This document shows positions 1 to 12,300 of a stretch of 64,000 bases of DNA, piece after piece. The translations under genes and the position numbers were made by a program. Where the stretch lies: NCBI GenBank assembly GCA_021014325.1, contig CM037457.1:7298721-7362720 (forward strand). The letters are read 5' to 3'. The first letter of the stretch is position 1; each line of letters begins with the position of its first letter. The notes beneath the pieces were generated by a model. The model searched no databases. It had not been told where the DNA came from and saw nothing but the letters and a program-made list of their open reading frames with translations. This stretch comes from Plazaster borealis (Eukaryota > Echinodermata > Asteroidea > Forcipulatida > Labidiasteridae).

Positions 1-56
1 ACAAATTTTGAAAAAAAATTCACATTTCACATTTCGCACCCTATTGCCATAATCCA

Positions 57-121
57 ACTCGTAACCCTCCGGTCTGCGACCAGTCTGCGACCGTCGGGAG
101 AAGGGTTACGATTATCGCAAC
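57..121. repeat. Short palindromic interspersed repeat, copy 1
   Basis: About 65 bp carrying CGTAACCCTCCGGTCTGCGA and, on the other side, a partial inverse copy (GGGTTACGATTATCGCAA). The same block recurs at 41849-41905 and 42748-42805, so it is an interspersed family rather than unique sequence. No coding potential is seen. Confidence 0.6.
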
Positions 122-1874
122 TAGGGCTGCATGTGTGCATATTTTCACAAACGGAGCCAGTACAGATAGAACAGAGTCGTCTATTTCCATTTTATTCTCA
201 AAAATATGTCAGCCAAGCCAAGGATAAAATTAACAATTCTGAATAACTGATCCTTGCGTAGCACTACAGTATCCTCCCGTACCCCAATTTCGCGCATCAC
301 AAATATTCGCGCAGGTACCTTTCCCGACGCATATTATTTTGTTTACAATACGCAGTGACTCAATTTTTTTTATTTCATGAAAGTATAAAGCCTGATAAAC
401 AATTTCCTGCGAAGATGTGGAAAATCAAAGCCTTTCCGGTAAGATTTTAGATAAACTACAAATGTAGTATACAATCTTACCTTTTAAGACTAAATACAAA
501 ACATAGCTAGATAAGATGGTCAATTAAAAAAAACAAAAAAACACTGAAAGTTCTGCGCGTATCGTCTGCCATACTTCAATACTTAAATTACAAGACCACG
601 TGATTTTCATTTAACAACAGAGAGCGTACAAAATACTACGGAAGGTTGAAGTGGACGTGCGCCTTATAATCCTTTTTTCAGAAATTACCAATTGTTTGCA
701 TTTAACTGGACGCGGGGCTTACCAACTTTGTGATAACAGCGCAGAGTCCATTTCCCACCTCGCCAACCCCACCACCCCTTCCCGTAAATAATTATCACTG
801 CCGATTTCAACCGGCAGCTTCCCTGCCGCACGGACTAAAGCATTTAGAAGAAAGGCGGGACAATAGGGACTCCGTAGTGGCGTTCCAGCCCAAGTGCGCG
901 AATTCATGTGACGGAAAACGAAACTTGACAAATCGGGGTCGATTGCAGACGACGAGTTTCGCTGTGCTTTGACGATGTTCTGCGGGCTTCAAATTCTCCT
1001 CTCAGGTGGGCTTTGACATCAGACAATTAAAATTAAAGCTATAAGTTGTTCTTGATTCTGTTAATCAAGTCAAAATTCAATTTCAATTCTTACGTGCGCG
1101 AATAATGGGGATACGAGGATACACATGGTACAGGCATGGAATTCCAGACACAAGGAATATGTGAACGAAGAGCTTCAGATTCCTCAATCACTGTATAAAT
1201 ATGAAAAAAAAATTGTTGTAAAAAAATCGCAATGGTACGGGACCTGCTAGCTACATGTACCTCAACTCCGTCGCGTTGTATGCATGCAGCGGAGGAGTTT
1301 GCACAGTAGGCCTATGACCGTGATTATGACGTTATTTCTTATTTGATCCCACTTTTTTTTATCGTAAAAAAGGTGGCAGTCAGATGTAGAAATTTTTCTA
1401 AAGGTTTGACCAAGTAGGTAATTAATCATTCCCCTTGATACACTTATTCTTATCAATCTCTCTTACCGAGTAAATCTTTAGACAGATCTTGAGCCCAATC
1501 AGTCAACGTTCAGTCAGCAAAGCGGATCTCACATTGATGAGTTGGGGATTTTTAGACAGGTACCCAAAACCTAATTTTTAGGAAGGCTAACTGTAAGGAT
1601 TCTGGGTATCTCACCACTCTGTGGCTTTTTAAAAGGATCGCGATAACGTTGAGGGCGCTATAATAAAAGTTGTTTAACAACTAATTTCGTTCTTCGAATG
1701 AATGAAATTTTATCGAGTCATTTAATTCAGTTTGTCTCGTTTTAATAAATGTTTTTGTATCCTTTTATTGCAGAGTTAATCATGATGATTTGTAAGTGTT
1801 TAATGCTCAAACCCAAAAGTATTAACCGGTTTGAAACAAACTGTTATGACAGCTCAAAGAAGAAAAGGAATACG
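122..1874. other. Intergenic, no gene recognised
   Basis: AT-rich DNA with short open frames only. None shows a recognisable family, splice-site pairing or codon bias that I could support. Confidence 0.5.
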
Positions 1875-1910
1875 CTGATTATTCTTTTACTAACATATTA
1901 GGTGGTGACG

Positions 1911-2117
1911 GAGATGAACCCTGGCCCGGTTAGGTACCCCTGTAAGATGTGTCACAAACCTGTAGCCAAAAATCACAGAGCAGTTTTGTGTGACCGACCA
2001 GAATGCCAGCAGTGGGTCCACATAAAATGTGGAAACATAACACCAGAAGAGTATGAGGAATTGAAAGAAAGTAGCCCTAGCAGAACTGTTTGGTTTTGTA
2101 GCGTATGCAAGAACTAA
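1911..2117 (+). pseudogene. 2A-like motif plus PHD finger of retrotransposon ORF
   Basis: Codons 1911-1928 read EMNPGP, the core of 2A translational-recoding peptides (family consensus DxExNPGP). A leucine/isoleucine-rich stretch (LIILLL) lies just upstream but in a frame broken by a stop. Directly after comes a C4HC3 PHD finger: CKMC, then CDRPEC, QWVHIKC and WFCSVC supply the zinc ligands. PHD fingers bind histone tails; in CR1-type elements this domain is in the N-terminal part. The reading frame ends at 2117, after which an acidic/serine-rich linker continues in another frame, so the gene is broken. Confidence 0.75.
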
Positions 2118-2285
2118 ATTTAATGCCATCACTCGATACCACTGCAGACTCAATTCCTACTGATAACTCATTCTCACTGCTATCAGACCTGGAGGAAAAT
2201 TCACTGGGCCCTGATGAAGAGGACAACATGTCATCCAAAAGCTCCTCCAGCACCAACTCTGATAGTCACAATCCTGCACCCATAT

Positions 2286-4124
2286 AGACCTAAGTTTAGA
2301 AAACTCAAGCTCTTACTGGTGAATTGTCGGGGCATAAAGAGCAAGAGAAAGCAACGTGATCTGCAATCTATGATCTATTTGATGTCACCGCAACTGAGCC
2401 CAACAGTTTTGGAAGTTCATCAATAGCCAGAAGAAAGACAGTGGAGGTATTCCGACTCTGAAGACAGGTGGGGGACTAGCCACTACTAACACATCTAAGG
2501 CTGAAGCTTTGAACAGGCAGTACCAGTCAGTCTTTACGGAGGAAGATACATCAGCAATTCCTGACAAGGGACCAAGTCCCTATCCTGCCATGCCTACAAT
2601 AAATTTCACCAAGGAAGGAATACTCAATCTCATACGCAAACTGAATCCCCGAAAAGCTTCTGGTCCAGATCCAATTCGTATCCTACAAGAGACAGCCGAA
2701 CAGATAGCACCAATTCTACAAATCATCTTCACCTAATCATACGAAACGGGAACCCTACCAGAAGATTGGCTTTCTGCTAACATCGTAGCCATCTTCAAGA
2801 AAGGGAATAGAAGCATACCAGCAAACTACCGCCCAGTGTCACTTACCTGTGTTACTACTATTACTAAGATCATGGAACATATCATATATCACTCCATCAT
2901 GGAACCAGGCTGCATGGAACACCTTGATGAGAACCACATTCTGACCAGGTACCAGCACGGCTTCCGACAAAAACACTCCACAGAATTCCAGCTTGTCATC
3001 ACCATGGAAGAGATAGCCAGATCACTTGACAGGAACACCCAGACTGACGTCTTGATATTGGACTTTTCCAAGGCGTTCGACACACAGTGGCCCATCAACG
3101 TCTCCAAATGAAACTGGGCTACTATGGTGTCCGAAATAAGACCAACGCCTGGATAAGAAGGTGGCTAACAACTAGAACTCAGAGAGTCATCGTAGATGGA
3201 GAAGCGTCTCCCACAGTTCATGTAGATTCTGGAGTACCCCAAGGCACTGTACTGGGGCCACTCATGTTTCTGCTCTTTGTAAACGACTTGGGAGACCACA
3301 TAAATTCCACCATCAAGCTTTTCGCAGATGACTGTCTGTTATTCCACACCATCGAAACCAATTCCGACATTACCAAGCTCCAAACTGATCTGGACAGCCT
3401 GAAGGAGTGGTCAGACCTCTGGCAGATGAGATTCAATGCCAAAAAATGCTACACAATGCGGATCAATAGGAAAAAGACTCCAATTACCCACACTTACACC
3501 TTGGGAGAAGAAGAGTTGAGTGTAGTTCCAAGTCAATTATATCTAGGAGTGGAGCTACACGAGAAGATCAGCTGGAAAACCCATATAACATCTGTGGCAT
3601 CAAAGGCAGGAAAGACCCCTCGGCTTCCTGAGAAGGAATCTTGGCAAATGCACATCCGACGTAAAAAAGCAGGCTTACATCTCACTAGTCCGACCTCAAT
3701 TAGAGTATGCGTCTGCAATATGGGACCCTCACAAACAAAACGAGATAGACACACTAGAAAAAATCCAAAGAAGAGCTGTACGATTCATCTGTGGAAACTA
3801 CAAAAGAGATGCAAGTGTCACAGCCATGAGACAAGATCTCGGTCTTTCTACATTAGAGGAAAGACGTAAACATGCTCGTCTGACCATGCTCTACAAAATA
3901 ACAAATAATCTCATCTCCATCCCCATACCAGACTACATCAAGCCAAGAACCAGAACAACACGCAACAGCCAACAGCATCGCTTCATGCGAGTCAGTTCTT
4001 CAACAGACACTTATACAAGCACAGCTTCTGGCCAAGGACACTAAGTGACTGGGATTCGCTTCCTCAAAAAACCATTGAGCTGCCCACTGTGGAGAAGTTC
4101 AAGGGAGACATCAATGCCAACTAA
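2286..4124 (+). pseudogene. Endonuclease/reverse transcriptase remnant
   Basis: Starts with a typical endonuclease opening (LKLLLVNCRGIKSK, about 2304-2345) and then jumps within about 150 bp to the pre-RT linker, so nearly all of the endonuclease is deleted. RT landmarks follow: LNPRKASGPD (about 2640), ANYRPVSLT (about 2821), DFSKAFD (about 3061), SGVPQGTVLGP (about 3228-3260) and the catalytic box FADD at 3321-3332. The C-terminal domain includes RPQLEYASAIWDP (about 3693) and ends FWPRTLSDWDSLP to the stop at 4122-4124. Frame changes near 2736, 3085-3110, 3620-3680 and 4044 show it is not functional. Confidence 0.9.
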
Positions 4125-4195
4125 TAGGCAAACGCATTTTTTACTTGCACCAATCAAAATTGCACCTGTATATAAGATAATAAAAACGCAAGAGC

Positions 4196-5071
4196 ACACT
4201 GTTAGTGTCCACTACTGGAAGCACCACACACCGTCCCCTCATCTAGATGCTGAACAGGCTTTGATGAGAACCCCCGTAGAAGTAGAAGTAAGTTTTCACC
4301 GTCATTTTCGGCACATAAGCGACCAATTTAACAGTCCACTCGAACAGCATTCAAAATTATTATGGAGCAGCATTATTTTCAGCATCACTAGTTGCGCCTA
4401 ATAATCTGCTTGTAAAGTGAATGACGATTTCGACTGAAGAGGCAAAAAAACTTTTAATACGAATGCATAAAGAAATAGGCTGGGATTTTTTGCCAAAAAT
4501 GACTCGAAATCGTATCGTTTTATCGGCATGCCATAAAGGCCTATGATTGTATCTAGTGCCTATTTGAATGGAATTCAGTTTGTTGTGTTGAACGTGTGGA
4601 AAATCTGGCCAACTGCTGAATTGGGGGGGGGGGGGCTGCTCAATGCAGTCTTTGGCAGTACATTTTTCTTCTGCAAAACACTGATTTCATGTAGGAATAC
4701 AGACCGTTAGAATAATAAATTCACGATAGGCCCTACTGTGTTTGACAAAAAGTTTTCTAAACCGTGAAAAAATCTAAAACGCAATTTGTGTAATTTAACT
4801 TTTGTTTTCAACTAATGATAAAGCGAACTTGCTATGACAAAATTACATAATCTCGATTGTGCTTGAAAAAATAATACACTTGAAAATGTGATTTAGGCTA
4901 TTCTGACGCTTTAAAATTGTTTCCATCACGAATTGTAGGCTATGATTTTTTTAAAGATGCAAGTTTAAAACCATAGGTCTTATAGGCCCACTTTCAGCTT
5001 TAAATTTTCACACAATCATGAATTAGGAGGCCATGTCAATGCACGAAAATGTGAATCTACTTTCCTGTGTA
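4196..5071. other. Intergenic, no gene recognised
   Basis: AT-rich sequence with a G homopolymer of 14 at about 4622-4635. No coding or structural feature is otherwise supported. Confidence 0.5.
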
Positions 5072-5640
5072 CACTGTTAAAAATGTCCGTAAATTTACGG
5101 ACTCCGTAAAGTGAAATATTCCGTATTTTCGCCGTAATTTTACGGACTTTCCGTAAATGTAAATATTAATTATGCTAATAAGCGTAATTGCAATCAACCA
5201 CATTTGCCCAAACACCTACACATAATATAGTACATGAAAGTACATATTGTTATTTCACCCACAACCGTGTACACATGTACAAACTCATGTTAAGGGTTTT
5301 TTATTTTACGGAATTAAAAAACTTTTCCGGTAATAGAGCTGCCAGAACAAAAATATAGTTCCGTATTCCTGCAGCTCTATTACCGGAAAAGTTTTTTAAT
5401 TCCGTAAAATAAAAACCCTTAACGTGAGTTTGTACATGTGTACACGGTTGTGGGTGAAATAACAGTATGTACTTACATGTACTATATTATGTGTAGGTGT
5501 TTGGGCAAATGTGGTTGATTGTAATTACGCTTATTAGCATAATTAATATTTACATTTACGGAAAGTCCGTAAAATTACGGCGAAAATACGGAATATTTCA
5601 CTTTACGGAGTCCGTAAATTTACGGACATTTTTAACAGTG
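5072..5640. mobile_element. Foldback element / giant MITE with TA target site
   Basis: Almost the whole element is an inverted repeat: left arm 5072-5342, right arm 5371-5640, with a 28-nt unpaired centre. The termini are CACTGTTAAAAATGTCCG and its exact complement, and both ends abut a TA dinucleotide (5070-5071 and 5641-5642), as expected for a TA-target DNA transposon. Sub-terminal sequence is rich in the motif CCGTAAA/TTTACGG. It encodes no transposase. Arm identity appears very high with only scattered differences, pointing to a young insertion or ongoing arm correction. Confidence 0.85.
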
Positions 5641-5642
5641 TA

Positions 5643-7760
5643 GGCCTACTATATTTTCGGTTTCAGTGAGATCGTAATTATGAAAACGATTTCTATACCG
5701 ACTGAGAACAAAAATAATTTTTAATCGAAACGTCACAGCGTTGAGTCCATATTAGTTTTGGTTTGAAACATCAAAGTATTATAACTAAGTTTGCGTTGCT
5801 GTTTTTACGCACCTCCTGCATAACGCGTGTTTTCGTCTTCTATGATTTGATTGATAGGCCTACCCTCCATAAACAATTTCAATGAGGAATAGTGTAACAA
5901 ATCTGATGATGAATAACTCTGCAATTAAAGGAACATTACAGAATTGGTTTTTGCTACAAAACAGTGTAAGCACTTTATATAATCCACCATATACATAAAC
6001 TGACAAACCTGTAGAAGTTTGAGATCGATCGGCCATCTGGGTCACGAGAAAATAGTGAAAAACCGATTACACATTTGCATGTGTTATACAATGCATGAAT
6101 AAAACGCTCATGAGCGATAAAGTCCAATCGGAAATTAGTTGTATTTATTTCTCATCAAATATGGCATTTCACACAGAAATATTTCTAGGGATGTTTTCTA
6201 CTATCATAATCATTAGACCGTGTAAGTTTTATGTAAATCTGTGATCTTAAAGAAAATTTTAATTACCAGTTCTGTAACGTTCCTTTAAAGGATAAACTAA
6301 TAACCATCAAACTGAGCAGCACCGTCTAAAATAACTTTAAAAATCGTATTCAAATTGCATTTTAAAACTATTATTTTAAAAATTCTCCCTCTCGTGTCCT
6401 ATCATGTCCCTGAATTCTTATTCTGAACAAAATAATAATAAATTATTGACCAGCATAAAGACTATAAACGAACGATGAGAAAACGAATTTAAATTTAGTT
6501 TAATTCCGTTAAATGAAATTTACACTGGGCATCAATACAAATACAAGGCACATTCTGGCTATGTTTCAATTTTTGTGTTACTTTGTTTAAAACATTAAAT
6601 AACATTCTTTTATCAATACACATTGTCTACATCATTACTATAAGTTTCACTTTAACTGAAATTGATATATAGATTTTCCCGGCCAATTTACTGATCCTGA
6701 TCCTTTTCATTATCAGCCATTAAATTTCGCAAGAATTGTACTCGCGTGAGCAAGAAATTCAGGTTTCTTTTTCTTTATCTTTGTGAAAGCGTTGACATTC
6801 TTAGTTGTTGACACCTTTTCACAGAAGCATTCAATTATCAAACTTCTGTGTGAATAAAAGACGCACAACCGTTTTCATCGTTTGGTCATTCAAATTCAAA
6901 TGACTTCAACTGTATGTTTTTTCTCTTTTTTTAATCGTGGTCCGTTTTTCGTTTCAAATTCTTTGCCTCAACACAATATAATGAAAAACACCAATTGGAT
7001 TATGTCTTGAAATGATAAAATTAAAAGGTGATTGAATTTTCTTTGTCACTGGGTTTCCCCTCACTTGTTTAAAAGTTTGGACACAGAAATGTATAAATCT
7101 ATGAGGGGTACCTTCATGTCTGAGGTTTACCTGTCATTTAACTTTCTTTGCTGTTTTGTACGTTTTTTAAATACAACTTTTGCCGATACACCCGTCGATC
7201 TCTTGACGTGCTGGTTATTTAGTCATGTTTGGGTAATTTCTTTCTACGGGCCGCCATTTTATGTGTCTGAAAACTGACGGTAATTAAAGTAAGACAGGTG
7301 TGGGTTTAAGACGAGACGTCAGATATGACGTATGCTGAGAAACTTCAGCCTTTTTATCAGAAATACGGACAAAAGGACCGGCGGGAACTTTCCGAAAGAA
7401 TGTTTTTAAAAAGTTGAAATATGTTTGCCCATTAATGAAATGAATGCCCGATCAACCCCTACAGCCGTTCAGACCAAATCGAATGAACATTGTGATACTT
7501 TTAATTTGAATGATCGATTAGTGAAATTGAAATATTCATTTTTCATTGTTGCTTGACGATCTGCGTGATCTTTTATTTTCAATCTAAATTTAATGATCCA
7601 GACAGAGCCTGGCGTTAAACTGAATGAAAACTTTGTGAAATTGGCCTGGAAAACCTTCAATAAACATAGTAAAATACACTGCACAATCTTTCATAGGCAC
7701 ATCGGCTGATCACCAATAAGGAATATAAACAATTCTAAAGTCCTTAAACGGGTGACTGCT
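5643..7760. other. Intergenic, no gene recognised
   Basis: AT-rich DNA containing only short unrelated open frames. No repeat, splice structure or family match is supported. Confidence 0.5.
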
Positions 7761-7763
7761 CTA

Positions 7764-7988
7764 TATTCCGACACCCCTATAATCCGACACATCTATGTTC
7801 CGACAACCCCCCTCGTGATTTAAATGCTAGGGTTAGAGTTAGGGTTAGGGTTGGAGTTGGGGTTCGGATTAGTGTCGGAACATAGGGGTGTCGGAACATA
7901 GGGGTGTCGGACCATAGGGGTGTCGGAACATAGGGGTGTCGGAACATAGGGGTGTCGGACCATAGGGGTGTTGGAACATAGGGGTGTA
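7764..7988. repeat. 16-bp tandem repeat with inverted flank and telomere-like core
   Basis: About seven copies of a 16-bp unit (GGGGTGTCGGAACATA, with GGACCATA variants) occupy 7871-7988. At 7764-7805 the same unit is present in reverse complement (TTCCGACACCCCTA), so the block is a foldback. Between them, at about 7829-7868, lies a degenerate telomere-like run (TTAGAGTTAGGGTTAGGGTT). No coding role is seen. Confidence 0.8.
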
Positions 7989-8299
7989 ACCCCTTAAACG
8001 TCAGTCAAACTATGGAGATGAGGTTCTTTCTTCCAGCAAGGTCAAAGTCAAAGTGAGACAAAAACCAAGTCATTAGGTAAATTAAATGAAAATACTGTTT
8101 CCAGTTCGTTATTCTTTATGTCAGGAATGAATTAGTGATTGTAAGTTATCAGACTAAATCATTTCACTCAACAGTGCGGGGTGAGGAGGGGGGGGGCGGT
8201 CATTTACATGGCAGCCTCACTTTCAAATCAACCATGAATATAATGAAGGCTAATAATAATCAAACACACTTGACTGACTCCAGGGGATCAAAGGATTAG

Positions 8300-8640
8300 G
8301 GATGACATGGGATTGTGTGAAGGACTGAGCCACTTCTCACCCTAATATTGGTCCCACTATGGTCTGTGTCTCAAATAGCCTCTCCAAGTCAGACTCCTAC
8401 TGCCTGGCTTCACATGCCGATCCCTGAACCGTGGGCAGAGGTGTGCAGGCGAGTGTCTGGTGCCTCCTCAAAACCAGATTGCTTTAGGCAGTTGGGGCTC
8501 GTAAGCCTCGGAAGGCAGCCCATCTAGAAGAAGGAAAACTCTGATTTCAAGCTGTTTTGCTTAACGGGCAGGTGGGGCTCATCAGTCATTGGAGGTAGTC
8601 CACCTAGGAGATGGTACTCTGATTCCAATCAATTTTACAT
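8300..8640. repeat. Possible interspersed repeat with an internal 65-bp duplication
   Basis: Two diverged direct copies about 70 bp apart share GGGGCTC, GG(A/C)AG or GGTAG, CCCATCTAG or CCACCTAGG, and ACTCTGATT (8497-8560 and 8567-8630). The region is GC-richer than its surroundings and looks like an old SINE-like element, but the family was not recognised. Confidence 0.4.
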
Positions 8641-9138
8641 GTGTGCTTGTAAATTGAATTAAGAACCAAGTATTAGGAAACTTCTCACATAAACAGTGTA
8701 GTATTTCAGATGTAGAAGGTTCTAAAATAACGATGCTATTGGTATCTTAAGTTAATATAAAGTAAGCATTCAAAATTGTCAATTTATTATTTTGTTCATC
8801 ACTACCAATGATGTACCAAGTTACAAATAACCACAATCAATACATATATACATACTAAAATGTTATGCATTCCAATCAAATGAGTCAAAACATAAATATT
8901 TATAATGGAAAGAACCAAGGTTGATGTCTGATAATGTTATAGGAATTCTCACACTGAGACATTTTGCTACTTTTGTGTACTTACATGAACCATTCAACCT
9001 CCATGCATGAACATATCAGAATGGTTCAGCTACAACAAGTTTGTCAATTTGCAATATATACATGTTCAGCAGCTTACAGTTGGTAGTTGGTATACACATC
9101 CTTTGTCTTTATAAACTGCTTACCACACGGTGTAATTG

Positions 9139-9144
9139 TTTATT
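9139..9144 (-). terminator. Candidate poly(A) signal for CCDC138
   Basis: AATAAA on the minus strand only 17 nt past the stop codon. That is unusually close, so a more distal signal may be used instead. Confidence 0.3.
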
Positions 9145-9160
9145 TGTATCTCCAAAGCTG

Positions 9161-9311
9161 TTAACTTATGGGAGATCGTTTGGCAATGTTGAAATTAAAT
9201 AAGATTGAGCGTAGATTGAGAGACAGGAATGTGTTGTCTTGGAATCCAGTACGTAATGTCTCCTGCACTACACTGGTTATACCCTGCACTTCAAAATGAC
9301 GCTTGTTTGAC
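9161..9311 (-). CDS. CCDC138: CCDC138 terminal exon 12, residues 596-645
   Basis: Acceptor CTCTTCAG, phase 2 in. It reads SNKRHFEVQGI, then LSLNLRSILFNFNIAKR, and stops with TAA at 9163-9161. The C-terminal pattern matches vertebrate CCDC138. Confidence 0.92.
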
Positions 9312-12300
9312 CTGAAGAGAAAGAAACAATGTCCATTGGTACAGGAAAATGTAATACATTATGGGTTGGTAAAGACAGGCCCAATGAAGCAATTTTCATA
9401 CTTGGGAAAAGTTTCAGATATAATGTCTCTATTAAAGTGATTCTTCTAAGCCAAAATTATAGCATTTGTATTTAAAAGCCCAAATATTTCTTACAGAAAT
9501 AAACCTTTTGTCAATTGATTTTCAAGATGTGTGCTTTATTCATCTTACATTCAAATCAAGCTGCTTACGTCATTATGTATCAATGTGTTATCCAAATTGA
9601 TCAGTTGGAAACAATTGTGGACAAACAGGAAATGCTAAAAAAAAGGGACACTTTCAGCAATGCAACCATTAGTCTCCCATGCTATCCTCCGAGAAATTGG
9701 CAAATGTACGTAATGTTTTATTTTTGATAATTCACTAGAGTGGTTTATCAACTAACAATAAATTACTTTTACATGAAGTAAGCACACTTACTTAATCTTA
9801 GAGAGTTTCTGTAATATAATGCTGAGTTTTTCCCATGTCTTGGAATCCAGATTGGGTGTACGAAGCACTGTGGCACAGGCACGGAACCATGTATCATTAC
9901 TGCAGCTATCTAGGAACTCTTGGGTTAACACTAAACACCAGTAGAATAAATATATGGTTAATTACATGCATGGATGATGACAGGCAATTTCATACAGTCA
10001 AGAAATTTACTCTAAACATTTTCAATGACTAGGTTTTCCCCTAAACAATTTCAGTGACTAGGTTCCCCCTGAACATTTTCAGTGACAAGGTTTCCCCTAA
10101 ACATTTTCAGTGACTACGTTCCCCCTAAACATTTTCAGTGACTAGGTTTCCCCTAAACATTTTCAGTGACTAGGTTTCCCCTAAACATTTTCAGTGACTA
10201 GGTTTCCCCTAAACATTTTCAGTGACTAGGTTTCCCCTATACATTTTCAGTGACTAGGTTTCCCCTAAACATTTTCTGTGACTACGTTCCCCCTAAACAT
10301 TTTCAGTGACAAGGTTTCCCCTAAACATTTTCAGTGACTACGTTCCCCCTAAACATTTTCAGTGACTACGTTCCCCCAAACATTTTCAGTGACAAGGTTT
10401 CCCCTAAACATTTTCAGTGACTACGTTCCCCCTAAACATTTTCAGTGACTAGGTTTCCCCTAAACAGTTTCAGCGACTACGTTCCCCCTAAACAGTTTCA
10501 GTGACTAGGTTTCCCCTAAACAATTTCAGCGACTACGTTCCCCCTAAACAGTTTCAGTGACTAGGTTTCCCCTAAACAGTTTGTGACTAGGTTTCCCCTA
10601 AACATTTTCAGTGACTAGGTTTCCCCTATACATTTTCAGTGACTAGGTTTCCCCTATACATTTTCAGTGACTAGGATTCCCCTATACATTTTCAGTGACT
10701 AGGTTTCCCCTAAACATTTTCAGTGACTAGGTTTCCCCTATACCTTTTCAGTGACTAGGTTTCCCCTATACATTTTCAGTGACTAGGTTTCCCCTAAACA
10801 TTTTCAGTGACTAGGTTTCCCCTATACATTTTCAGTGACTACGTTCCCCCTAAACATTTTCAGTGACTAGGTTTCCCCTAAACAGTTTCAGTGACTAGGT
10901 TTCCCCTAAACATTTTCAGTGACTAGGTTTCCCCTATACATTTTCAGTGACTACGTTCCCCCTAAACATTTTCAGTGACTAGGTTTCCCCTAAACAGTTT
11001 CAGTGACTAGGTTTCCCCTAAACATTTTCAGTGACTAGGTTTCCCCTATACATTTTCAGTGACTAGGTTTCCCCTATACATTTTCAGTGACTAGGTTTCC
11101 CCTATACATTTTCAGTGACTAGGTTTCCCCTAAACATTTTCAGTGACTAGGTTTCCCCTATACATTTTCAGTGACTAGGTTTCCCCTATACATTTTCAGT
11201 GACTAGGTTTCCCCTAAACATTTTCAGTGACTAGGTTTCCCCTATACATTTTCAGTGACTAGGTTTCCCCTGTACATTTTCAGTGACTAGGTTTCCCCTA
11301 AACATTTTCAGTGACTAGGTTTCCCCTATACATTTTCAATGACTAGGTTTTCCCCTAAACATTTTCAGTGACTACGTTCCCCCTAAACATTTTCAGTGAC
11401 TAGGTTTCCCCTAAACATTTACAGTGACTACGTTCCCCCTAAACAGTTTCAGTGACTAGGTTCCCCCTAAACATTTTCAATGACTAGGTTTCCCCTATAC
11501 ATTTTCAGTGACTAGGTTTCCCCTATACATTTTCAGTGACTAGGTTTCCCCTGAACATTTACAGTAACTAAGTTCCCCCTAAACAGTTTCAGTGACTTGG
11601 TTCCCCCTAAACATTTTCAATGACTAGGTTTTCTCCTAAACATTTTCTGTGACTACGTTCCCCCTAAACATTTTCAGTGACTAGGTTTCCCCTAAACATT
11701 TTCAGTGACTACGTTCCCCCTAAACAGTTTCAGTGACTAGGTTTCCCCTATACATTTTCAGCGACTACGTTCCCCCTAAACAGTTTCAGTGAATAGGTTC
11801 CCCCTATACATTTTCAGTGACTAGGTTTCCCCTATACATTTTCAGTGACTAGGTTTCCCCTAAACATTTTCAGTGACTAGGTTTCCCCTATACATTTTCA
11901 GTGACTAGGTTTCCCCTAAACAGTTTCAGCGACTACGTTCCCCCTAAACAGTTTCAGTGACTAGGTTTCCCCTAAACATTTTCAGCGACTACGTTCCCCC
12001 TAAACATTTTCAGTGACTAGGTTTCCCCTATACATTTTCAGTGACTAGGTTTCCCTTAAACATTTTCAGTGACTAGGTTTCCCCTATACATTTTCAGTGA
12101 CTAGGTTTCCCCTAAACATTTTCAGTGACTAGGTTTCCCCTATACATTTTCAGTGACTAGGTTTCCCCTATACATTTTCAGTGACTAGGTTTCCCCTAAA
12201 CATTTTCAGTGACTAGGTTTCCCCTATACATTTTCAATGACTAGGTTTTCCCCTAAACATTTTCAGTGACTAGGTTTCCCCTAAACATTTTCAGTGACTA

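Larger units (their letters stand above)
1875..4195 (+). mobile_element. Decayed non-LTR retrotransposon (CR1/L2-like, PHD-EN-RT type)
   Basis: Retroelement remains read in order on the plus strand: a 2A-like motif, a PHD finger, a linker, the first residues of an endonuclease, a reverse transcriptase and its C-terminal domain ending at a stop at 4122-4124. This order is known for CR1-type APE non-LTR retrotransposons of echinoderms and other invertebrates. Frameshifts and stops separate the parts, and most of the endonuclease is missing. The 5' end is uncertain. The 3' end is placed just after an A-rich stretch (ataagataataaaaacgc, near 4175), which may be a degraded tail. No target-site duplication was identified. 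Confidence 0.85.
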
